Part shown: positions 1-5,832 of the stretch, piece after piece
How positions within the stretch are numbered: the first letter of the stretch is position 1
Layout of the letters: the number at the start of each line of letters is the position of its first letter
NCBI GenBank assembly: GCA_964630025.1
Contig: CAZVRG010000034.1
Location: 1 to 8,252 of the forward strand
Direction: 5' to 3'
DNA from: VMFP01 sp964630025
Lineage (GTDB): Bacteria; Patescibacteriota; Andersenbacteria; UBA10190; CAIZMI01
Length of the DNA: 8,252 nt
Notes under the pieces: model-generated
Databases searched by the model: none
Told to the model about the DNA's origin: nothing
The model's input: only the letters and a program-made list of their open reading frames with translations
Made by a program: the position numbers and the translations under genes

Positions 1-2256
1 ATGCGCGACCACCACACGCGCCTTCGGCATCAGCGCCCGCATGCGCTGCGCCGCGGCCTCAATAGTTTCCACGCGATTCCAGAGCACGTATGCCTGGCCA
101 CTGCGTTCCAGTTCGTCTTCCAATGCTTTTTTGATGAGCGCATCGTTTTCCCGCGCCACTTTCGTAATCACGGGACGACGGCCGGTTGGCGGGGTGGCGA
201 TCACAGAAAGAGAGCGCAGACCGGACAGAGCCATGTGGAGCGAACGTGGGATCGGCGTTGCGGAGAGAGACAATACATCAATGGACGAGCGAACTTTCTT
301 CAATCGCTCCTTCTGTGCGACACCGAATTTTTGCTCCTCGTCAATGATCAGCAGTCCGAGTTGCTGGAAGGAAATGTCTTCTGACAACAAGCGATGCGTG
401 CCGATGATGATCTGAATGTCTCCCTTGGAAAGTTTTTGGAGAATGTCTTCCTCTTCGGCAGGGGATTGCAACCGTGACAGAAACGCAATGCGCACGCCGC
501 GATCCTTCAGTCGTTCCTGAAACGTGTCGAAGTGCTGCTGCGCAAGCAGCGTCGTCGGCGTGAGCACCGCAACTTGCCGGCCAAAATTCACCGCTTTGAA
601 TGCAGCACGAATCGCCACTTCGGTTTTTCCGAACCCGACGTCGCCACACACGAGACGGTCCATGGGCTGCGCGCGCTCCATATCGCGCTTCACTTCGCGG
701 ATGGCCGCCGCCTGGTCCGCAGTTTCTCGATACGGAAAGGAGGCTGCGAGGTCGTGATCGGTCTGCGTATCGGGCGGATAGGACGTTCCCGCCTCCATTT
801 CACGAGAGGCATAGAGTGCAAGAAGCTCGCGCGCGAGGTCGCTGGCTTCCGCGCGCACGGCGCGGGTGGTCGTTTCCCATTCCGTACCGCCGAGACGATG
901 CACAATGGGGTTTGCGGCGCCGACGTACGCCGTGACTTTGGACGCCAGTTCAACGGGAACGTACAACCGATCCCGCTGCGCATACTCAAGAATGAGATAC
1001 TCGCGTGTCGCTTCCGCAAAGGCCTTTCGTTCAATACCACGGAAGCGGGCGATGCCGTGGTCGCGATGCACCACAATATCGCCCACGGAGAACCGCCGTG
1101 CGTACGCCATGCCGCTGTCCCAGGTGAGCTGTATGTCTTCCGCTGTTTCACCGAGATCGGCATCGGTGAACAGGTGAATTCCTTCCGAGCGGTCGATAAA
1201 TCCGCGCACATCCGCGGCGGTATCCGCCGGGATAATCGTGATCTCTGGCGAGGCATCAACGGTTTGTGCAAGCGCATTCGGACGCGCCGTCAATATGTAC
1301 ACGCGCCCTTTTTTCTCAACGATGGTGCGGATATGCGTGTGAAACTTCTCCAGCTTTCCTTCAAAGCCGGGCGCGTTCGCCAGCGGTGACGGCGTGTCTT
1401 TCAATGGTGTGAGCGTGATGTCGACGTGACGCGTGGCCGGAAGGAGACCGTCTTCTGCAATGACCACGGCGCGATCCAGCAGTCCGCTCACCGTGCCGGA
1501 CAGTTTCTTCGGGAGACCAATAGGATAGATGGTCCACTGACGCGGTTGCGTCTCTGCGGCTTTGAGGACAATGTTCTCCGTGCCATTGTCATCGCCGCCG
1601 TTCCCGTTCCGCGCAGGGCGTTCAAGAGAAAGAACGCGATCAATGGTGTCACTAAGGTACTCAATACGCATCGGTGCGTCCGTAGAGAAGGGGTACGCAT
1701 CAATGACACCGCCGCGACGCGCGAACGTGCCGGGTTCCGTGCTGGTACGTTCCTCGCTGTAGCCAAGCTCCACCAAACGCGCGGCAAGGGCGGTGGGGGA
1801 AAGCTTTTGCCCGTTCTGCAGAGTAAGTCCTCCAAGGTCCGTTGTGACGCTGGGGGCAGGCTGTTGCAGCTCACGTAGGGTGGTGAGAATGATGCGCGGT
1901 TCTTCATCACGCAGGCTCGCAATTGCTTGCCAGAACGCGCGGAGGCGCGGGGTGGGGATGTCCCCCGAGCGCTCTTGGGAAAGAAGCACGGGAAGAACAG
2001 TGACGGGCAGTGTATCGGACGGCGCGTCATCCACAGACATCCCGCGCCAAAAGTGCAACGCGCGTCCCAACCGCGGCAAAGGAAACTCTGCGCGCTCCGC
2101 AAACACGACCACGATCGGACGACCGCTCTCTGGAGCGGGAAGTCGCGCGAGGAAGAATGGCAATGCGCTTTCTGGAAGCGCGGGAACGTTTTCCGACTTT
2201 TCTGTTCGTACGGCGTCCCACAGCTCCCGAAATACGCGGGAAGCTGGGATAGTCAT
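1..2256 (-). CDS. mfd: Transcription-repair coupling factor Mfd, N-terminal 752 residues (3' end outside window)
   Basis: Mfd is a cytoplasmic DNA translocase that pushes stalled RNA polymerase off DNA and recruits UvrA for nucleotide excision repair. The frame is open from the ATG at 2256-2254 to the window edge. Visible in order: a UvrB-like N-terminal module (about 1-340, with GTFARRGGVIDAYP near 165 matching the UvrA-contact region); the RNA-polymerase-interaction domain starting near GDIVVHRDHGIARFRG at 392; and the RecG-like motor with Walker A GDVGFGKT at 538-545 (K544), TPTTLLAQQ, GTHRLL, the DEEQ box at 639-642 and SATPIPRS at 665-672. The last visible residues (RVVVAH) fall just before helicase motif IV, so roughly 350-400 residues, including the TRG motif and the C-terminal domain, lie outside. 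The segment between the N-terminal module and the polymerase-interaction domain looks about 85-90 residues shorter than in E. coli, judged from memory. An in-frame stop at 2290-2292 and no other start codon between it and 2256 fix the start. Confidence 0.97.
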   Translation of the reverse strand, partial: MTIPASRVFRELWDAVRTEKSENVPALPESALPFFLARLPAPESGRPIVVVFAERAEFPLPRLGRALHFWRGMSVDDAPSDTLPVTVLPVLLSQERSGDIPTPRLRAFWQAIASLRDEEPRIILTTLRELQQPAPSVTTDLGGLTLQNGQKLSPTALAARLVELGYSEERTSTEPGTFARRGGVIDAYPFSTDAPMRIEYLSDTIDRVLSLERPARNGNGGDDNGTENIVLKAAETQPRQWTIYPIGLPKKLSGTVSGLLDRAVVIAEDGLLPATRHVDITLTPLKDTPSPLANAPGFEGKLEKFHTHIRTIVEKKGRVYILTARPNALAQTVDASPEITIIPADTAADVRGFIDRSEGIHLFTDADLGETAEDIQLTWDSGMAYARRFSVGDIVVHRDHGIARFRGIERKAFAEATREYLILEYAQRDRLYVPVELASKVTAYVGAANPIVHRLGGTEWETTTRAVRAEASDLARELLALYASREMEAGTSYPPDTQTDHDLAASFPYRETADQAAAIREVKRDMERAQPMDRLVCGDVGFGKTEVAIRAAFKAVNFGRQVAVLTPTTLLAQQHFDTFQERLKDRGVRIAFLSRLQSPAEEEDILQKLSKGDIQIIIGTHRLLSEDISFQQLGLLIIDEEQKFGVAQKERLKKVRSSIDVLSLSATPIPRSLHMALSGLRSLSVIATPPTGRRPVITKVARENDALIKKALEDELERSGQAYVLWNRVETIEAAAQRMRALMPKARVVVAH

Positions 2257-2270
2257 ATCCCGTAAGAGAA

Positions 2271-2300
2271 AGTATACGAAATAAATTTTCTATCTGTCAA
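2271..2300 (-). promoter_or_regulatory. Predicted sigma70-type promoter of mfd
   Basis: On the minus strand TTGACA (2300-2295) is followed after 18 bp by TATACT (2276-2271): a perfect -35 and a 5/6 -10 box. The spacer is A/T-rich. Transcription would start near 2264, leaving only about 8 nt before the ATG at 2256, with no Shine-Dalgarno sequence. The match to consensus is strong; the start site itself is inferred. Confidence 0.75.
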
Positions 2301-2316
2301 CAATGGCGGTAGTAAG

Positions 2317-2346
2317 TTGACACGCGATCACTTCGACGCGTAGAGT
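2317..2346 (+). promoter_or_regulatory. Predicted promoter of the small acidic protein gene
   Basis: TTGACA (2317-2322) is a perfect -35 box. The best -10 at 18-bp spacing is TAGAGT (2341-2346), which matches 4 of 6 positions. Transcription would start near 2353, giving a leader of about 45 nt to the ATG at 2399. This excludes the upstream in-frame GTG at 2345 and ATG at 2351 as starts if the promoter is right. It points away from the mfd promoter. Confidence 0.55.
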
Positions 2347-2388
2347 GCGAATGGCTGATAACGCGTTCTTTCTCTCTCGAATACATGC

Positions 2389-2394
2389 GGAGGG
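2389..2394 (+). promoter_or_regulatory. Strong Shine-Dalgarno site that decides the start at 2399
   Basis: GGAGGG sits 5 nt (counted from GGAGG) before the ATG at 2399. The two in-frame upstream candidates (GTG 2345, ATG 2351) have no comparable site, so 2399 is the preferred start. Confidence 0.8.
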
Positions 2395-2398
2395 AATA

Positions 2399-2773
2399 AT
2401 GGGAGCGATTCATATTTCTGACCAGGTGGTGACTGCAGCGATTGATCGTGTGCTTTCACGAGCATTGGAAGCTGCGAATGTCGCCGAAAAGGTACAGGAA
2501 AAACTTCAGGAGCTGGTTACAGAGGCAGTGGAGAAGATCGAGGACGAAGACATATGGGATGAATTACGCACCGTCCTTGATCGCGCTGATGCTTCTGGCG
2601 GCGTCCTTGAGCGGTGGCTCGATCGGTATCGTGACGAACTGATACGTGAGATTGCCAATCAAGTCGTCACGCGTCTTTTTTCGGATCCCGGTGGTCCCTC
2701 GTTATTTCGGGAAGACGTCCTCGACACTATTGCCGTGAAGGTGATCACCGATGGAACTGAAACAGAAGTTTAA
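2399..2773 (+). CDS. Small acidic helical protein of unknown function (124 aa)
   Basis: I do not recognise this protein. It has 124 residues from the ATG at 2399, is rich in acidic residues (28 Asp/Glu against 14 Lys/Arg), has no cysteine, no signal peptide and no membrane segment, and is predicted by eye to be almost all helix. A heptad-like stretch around residues 23-52 (LEAANVAEKVQEKLQELVTE and onward) suggests a coiled coil. A Trp-bearing amphipathic segment follows (about 53-90), then a loop with SDPGGPS near 105-111 and a short tail. It is probably cytoplasmic and oligomeric, but no function can be assigned. It has its own predicted promoter, a strong Shine-Dalgarno site and a terminator hairpin 14 bp after its stop, so it looks like a true monocistronic gene. 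An in-frame extension to a GTG at 2345 (142 aa) is possible but less likely. Confidence 0.8.
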   Translation: MGAIHISDQVVTAAIDRVLSRALEAANVAEKVQEKLQELVTEAVEKIEDEDIWDELRTVLDRADASGGVLERWLDRYRDELIREIANQVVTRLFSDPGGPSLFREDVLDTIAVKVITDGTETEV

Positions 2774-2786
2774 CCATGTGCTGTAT

Positions 2787-2818
2787 ATGAGCGTCACTTC
2801 GGTGACGCTCATTCCTTT
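2787..2818 (+). terminator. UUCG-loop intrinsic terminator after the small acidic protein gene
   Basis: A perfect 11-bp stem (ATGAGCGTCAC at 2787-2797 with its complement at 2802-2812) is closed by a TTCG tetraloop in the C(UUCG)G context and followed by the pyrimidine tract TCCTTTTC. It suits plus-strand termination. On the minus strand no U-tract follows, but the hairpin includes the stop codon of pth (2811-2809), so it may also cap the 3' end of that transcript. Confidence 0.8.
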
Positions 2819-3351
2819 TCGTCGCAGTGATTCCGTACAAGGGAAACAGCGTCCGGAATAATACGCTCTTGTAACGCTGTTTCTTCATTAGCAGAAAACG
2901 GCTCGAGAACGAATATATCCGTTGACATGTCCCGCGGCGGAGCGCCGACGCCGATGCGGAGGCGCCAGAACGCCTTCGAGTTCAGCGCGCCGATGATTGA
3001 ATCCACACCGTGATGCCCTGCCGCGCTTCGACCCCGCTGCAGCTTTAACTGTCCAAATGCAAGGTCTTTGTCGTCGTGCACAATGAGAAGCTGCTCGATC
3101 GGCGTGCGGAACTTCCGCATGAGTGCCGCGACCGCTTCGCCGGATGCGTTCATGAATGTTGTCGGCACGGCAAGAATACCGGCACCTTCGCTGATGCGCG
3201 ACGCCAGCGCTGACTCTTTGCGAAATGCTTTCTGCTTCAACGCAGTACGCAGCGCCTCCACAACACGTGCACCGGTGTTGTGCCTGGTATGCGCGTATGC
3301 AGCTCCCGGATTTCCGAGTCCGATGACAAGCCAGCGCTGTTGCAGTGTCAT
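2809..3351 (-). CDS. pth: Peptidyl-tRNA hydrolase
   Basis: Pth cleaves the ester bond of peptidyl-tRNA released from stalled ribosomes, recycling tRNA in the cytoplasm. The 180-residue product is slightly short compared with E. coli (194), the loss being at the C-terminus. Family signatures are clear: LVIGLGNPG with N14; the TRHN block with catalytic H24; VPTTFMN with N68; HDDKD with D93; and a GRSAAGHHG loop followed by LRIGVG. These correspond to E. coli N10, H20, N68 and D93. The position equivalent to E. coli N114, normally Asn in GHNG, is His114 here. The ATG at 3351 gives the usual N-terminus, but no Shine-Dalgarno precedes it. It lies 93 bp downstream of the LCP gene on the same strand and may be read from that transcript, since I see no convincing promoter in the gap. 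Confidence 0.97.
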   Translation of the reverse strand: MTLQQRWLVIGLGNPGAAYAHTRHNTGARVVEALRTALKQKAFRKESALASRISEGAGILAVPTTFMNASGEAVAALMRKFRTPIEQLLIVHDDKDLAFGQLKLQRGRSAAGHHGVDSIIGALNSKAFWRLRIGVGAPPRDMSTDIFVLEPFSANEETALQERIIPDAVSLVRNHCDEKE

Positions 3352-3422
3352 CTTGAGAAGCCGAGCGACCAGGGATCTTGCGAGTTTCGTGGGGATCCTT
3401 CGGGCGCGCGCGCCTTCAGGAC

Positions 3423-3446
3423 GACATGCCGCCGCGGCGTCATGTC
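3423..3446. repeat. 24-bp imperfect palindrome at the 3' end of the LCP gene
   Basis: GACATG (3423-3428) and CATGTC (3441-3446) flank a self-complementary GC core (3430-3439); only the 3429/3440 pair mismatches. It overlaps the LCP stop codon (TGA, 3447-3445). RNA from either strand could fold into a stable hairpin. No U-tract follows on the minus strand, so it is not a standard intrinsic terminator. Confidence 0.6.
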
Positions 3447-5010
3447 ACTTAAACTTCGCGGCTACGTCGGTCCCGAGGAAGACAATAAAGTCCGCGTCGG
3501 CTGTTTTCTTTTCCGCATCAGGAAATGTGACCGTCGTACTCACGCCAAGCACCGCTTGCAGTTCTCGGAGACTCTGCGGTTTCTTTCCTTGCGTGCGGTC
3601 CACAATAATCGTTTGCGTGCGATTGCGAAGTGCCGCATTGCCGACCGCGCTCAAGGTAAACGTTTTCTTCTCCAGTGCTTTTGCGACGCGCGATGCGAGC
3701 CCGGTGACGGTTGTGCCGTTGCGGACGTCGACGGTCGGCTGTTCCGTTGCAACATCCGCAGGTGTTGGTGCGGGGGTGGGTGAAGCCGGTGTGGGCGATG
3801 GAGACGGTTGTTCGGCGCTTGGGGACGCAGCGACGCGCGCTTCCGCGAAGATATTGGCGGCGAGTGCCTGAATTTCACTGTAGTTCTCCAGTCCGGCGCG
3901 TGGGCGAAGAACGGAGGCAGGACGACCCCCCAAGATTTCGGTTGTTCCGGTGAGCAACCCCTGCGATCCACTCGTCAGCACGGCAGTACGAAACTTGTCA
4001 TCGGGAATGCTGCGACTGAGCTCTGCAAGCCGTCGCAATTCTGCCAACGTGAAGTTTGTCGACACATGATCCCGAAGCGCGTCGAGGATGCCGGCGAGCG
4101 CGCGTAAATCCACCGCCGTTTGCACTGAGAAAATCTTTTTCCGGATCGCGAGGGCGGTTTGCTGTGTGCGCTCTGCGCGCTTGAAGTCTCCGCCCTCCGG
4201 ACCTTCGATGTATCGCGCGCGCACGTAGGCAAGGGCGCGCTCGCCATTCATGTGTTCCGTGCCGGCAGGGAAGCTGATCTTGTGCCAATAATCATAGAAG
4301 GAATTGTGGATGGTGATATCGATGCCGCCGACGTGGTCCACAATGCGCTTAAATGCCTGAAAATCCACGCGCGCCACATAGTGGATGGACTGTCCGGTAA
4401 TCTCGGACACCTTTTCTCGCAACAGCGTGAGACCGTCACCGCGTTGTTGATTTTCGCCGTAGGCATGGACCGCATTAATGCGCGAGAAGAGCTCTGTTCC
4501 GGGGATTTTGACGTAGAGATCTCGCGGAATACTCAACAGCGCCATTTCTTTTTCCTGTGGGCGAAAACTGGCGACAATGACCGTGTCCGCGAGATTTTCC
4601 CCTTGGTGTCCTTCACCGCCGACCGCCGCGAGGAGAATATTTACGCGGTTTTCTTTTTCTCCCGCGAGTGCGCCACGTCGAAAGAGTAGATCCGCGAGCT
4701 GCCCGATAATGGAACGTTCTTGAGAGAGCACTGCTCCACCCACGCTCAAAAGTTTTCCCGCGCCGAGTGCACCAATCACGATAAGGATGCCAAGAACAAT
4801 CAGCACCGCCCGGAACCGCCGTCGTTTTCCACGAGGTGGGAGAACCGGTCCCTGTGCGGATGCGGGCGGATGCTTTCCTGATCCTTTTCCGCCGCCTGCA
4901 GTTGTATGCTTTGCGGAGCGAACTGGGATCTGCGTTCCCCACGTGTCGGAACGCGCTTCACGAAGAAGCGCGTCTCGTTCTTCAGGGGAGACATGAGAAG
5001 GAGTGGGCAT
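3445..5010 (-). CDS. LytR-CpsA-Psr (LCP) family protein with C-terminal LytR_C domain
   Basis: LCP proteins transfer lipid-linked glycopolymers onto peptidoglycan or other envelope acceptors outside the membrane. From the ATG at 5010 the product has 521 residues: a basic, Gly/Pro-rich cytoplasmic tail (1-65, ending GKRRRFR), one membrane helix (about 66-85), the LCP domain (about 121-300) and a Ser/Pro/Thr-rich linker (about 395-425, PSPSPTPASPTPAPTP). A LytR_C-type domain (about 427-515) follows, starting VDVRNGTTVTGLASRVAKAL. Expected LCP residues are present: D142 in ADT, R163 in SIPRDLYV, R264 and R266 in YVRAR, D275, R278 and R281 in GGDFKRAERTQQ. The frame stays open to 5127, but that extension overlaps the lepB promoter and reads as low-quality sequence, and the TATACT box at 5037-5032 lies inside it, so 5010 is preferred. 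It is divergent from lepB and upstream of pth. Confidence 0.93.
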   Translation of the reverse strand: MPTPSHVSPEERDALLREARSDTWGTQIPVRSAKHTTAGGGKGSGKHPPASAQGPVLPPRGKRRRFRAVLIVLGILIVIGALGAGKLLSVGGAVLSQERSIIGQLADLLFRRGALAGEKENRVNILLAAVGGEGHQGENLADTVIVASFRPQEKEMALLSIPRDLYVKIPGTELFSRINAVHAYGENQQRGDGLTLLREKVSEITGQSIHYVARVDFQAFKRIVDHVGGIDITIHNSFYDYWHKISFPAGTEHMNGERALAYVRARYIEGPEGGDFKRAERTQQTALAIRKKIFSVQTAVDLRALAGILDALRDHVSTNFTLAELRRLAELSRSIPDDKFRTAVLTSGSQGLLTGTTEILGGRPASVLRPRAGLENYSEIQALAANIFAEARVAASPSAEQPSPSPTPASPTPAPTPADVATEQPTVDVRNGTTVTGLASRVAKALEKKTFTLSAVGNAALRNRTQTIIVDRTQGKKPQSLRELQAVLGVSTTVTFPDAEKKTADADFIVFLGTDVAAKFK

Positions 5011-5031
5011 CCGTCCCGCAGTGGCGCAGAA

Positions 5032-5061
5032 AGTATACGCGAAAAAGTGCGCATGGCGCAA
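5032..5061 (-). promoter_or_regulatory. Predicted promoter of the LCP gene
   Basis: TATACT (5037-5032, minus) is a 5/6 -10 box. The best -35 at 18-bp spacing is TTGCGC (5061-5056), which keeps only the TTG. Transcription would start near 5025, about 15 nt before the ATG at 5010. The -10 lies in a 12-bp sequence identical to that at the mfd promoter. Confidence 0.5.
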
Positions 5062-5115
5062 CAGAGCGTACAGCGGAGAGCGGAAAGCGCATGGAGCACA
5101 TTGTGCGGTTCTCCC

Positions 5116-5144
5116 TTGGACACGCATAAATTTTCTGATATGCT
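5116..5144 (+). promoter_or_regulatory. Predicted promoter of lepB(-hisS), extended -10 type
   Basis: TTGGAC (5116-5121) and TATGCT (5139-5144) are separated by 17 bp, and TG at 5136-5137 one base before the -10 makes it an extended -10 promoter. Transcription would start near 5151, about 18 nt before the lepB ATG. No Shine-Dalgarno sequence lies in that leader. Confidence 0.65.
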
Positions 5145-5156
5145 GGTTCCGTCTTT

Positions 5157-5170
5157 ATTGCGTACGCAAT
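5157..5170. repeat. 14-bp perfect palindrome overlapping the lepB start codon
   Basis: ATTGCGTACGCAAT is a perfect palindrome whose last two bases are the first two of the lepB ATG. It lies just downstream of the predicted transcription start, where it could serve as an operator or fold in mRNA as a 5-bp stem with a GUAC loop. Confidence 0.6.
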
Positions 5171-5822
5171 GACCGAATCACGCTCCACAGAATCCATGCC
5201 GACGCCGTCAGCGCCGAGCGGCACGCGGACGTTTTTCCGCAATCTCTGGGAGACTGCGAAAGTCTTTATTGTGAGTTTGGCCATTATCATTCCGGTGCGT
5301 GCGTATGTGGCGCAGCCCTTTTTTGTCCGCGGTGCCAGCATGTCGCCAACCTTCAGCGACGGCGAGTATCTCATTATTGATGAGCTCTCTTCCCGCACGC
5401 GCATTCGCCCATGGCAGCGCGGAGATGTGATTGTGTTTCGGTATCCGCTCGACCATACGCAGTATTACATCAAGCGCATCATCGGGCTTCCTGGAGAACG
5501 GGTACGGATCGCCAATGGCGCGATCACGGTTTTCCATGGTGAGTTTTCGCAGGGTGTGATCTTGGACGAATCCCCCTATCTGTCGAAACACGAGCGGACA
5601 GAGGGCGTGACGGACGTGACACTGCGCGATCACGAAGTGTTTGTGCTTGGTGACAATCGAGACCACAGTTCCGATTCCCGCACATGGGGTGCGTTGCCGC
5701 GTGATCTGATTGTTGGACGCGCCTGGGTACGTGCGTTTCCGCTCGCGCGCGCAGAAGTGCTGGATACACCGTGGTACGGATCGCTGCCCCCGGCCGCGGA
5801 AACGTCTGTGCCAAGCCGGTAA
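5169..5822 (+). CDS. lepB: Signal peptidase I
   Basis: Type I signal peptidase removes signal peptides from exported proteins at the outer face of the cytoplasmic membrane, using a Ser-Lys dyad. The 217-residue protein has a short Ser/Thr-rich cytoplasmic tail, one membrane helix (about 31-48) and then the conserved boxes: FVRGASMSPTF with nucleophile S57, the YYIKRIIGLPGE box with general base K102, and GDNRDHSSDSR at 161-171. Length and single-span topology fit the Gram-positive-like form rather than the larger two-span E. coli enzyme. The ATG at 5169 is taken as start; an in-frame ATG at 5196 (M10) would still keep the helix and active site. hisS starts 10 bp after its stop, so the two are probably cotranscribed. 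The gene is divergent from the LCP gene, another envelope function. Confidence 0.97.
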   Translation: MTESRSTESMPTPSAPSGTRTFFRNLWETAKVFIVSLAIIIPVRAYVAQPFFVRGASMSPTFSDGEYLIIDELSSRTRIRPWQRGDVIVFRYPLDHTQYYIKRIIGLPGERVRIANGAITVFHGEFSQGVILDESPYLSKHERTEGVTDVTLRDHEVFVLGDNRDHSSDSRTWGALPRDLIVGRAWVRAFPLARAEVLDTPWYGSLPPAAETSVPSR

Positions 5823-5832
5823 TTTCTTCTGC

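Noticed and set aside
532..1389. 285-codon open frame on the plus strand
   Set aside because: It is antisense to mfd, whose reading frame shows helicase motifs throughout this stretch; the plus-strand translation is Arg/His-rich with no family signature.
3385..3425. GC-alternating run before pth as a possible promoter or Z-DNA element
   Set aside because: The GCGCGCGCGC run is short and no -35/-10 pair can be placed around it convincingly; such runs are common at this base composition.
3068..3871. 267-codon open frame on the plus strand
   Set aside because: It is antisense to both pth and the LCP gene, Ser/Ala/Arg-rich, and crosses their intergenic region; it is a codon-bias shadow.
5011..5127. 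N-terminal extension of the LCP protein to 5127
   Set aside because: The extra 39 residues are Cys/His/Arg-rich without family resemblance, overlap the lepB promoter and include the likely LCP -10 box; the ATG at 5010 gives a normal cytoplasmic tail.
5710..5832. Longer start of the hisS frame inside lepB
   Set aside because: The extra residues are a frame-shifted reading of the lepB C-terminus, while lepB itself is intact to its stop at 5820-5822.
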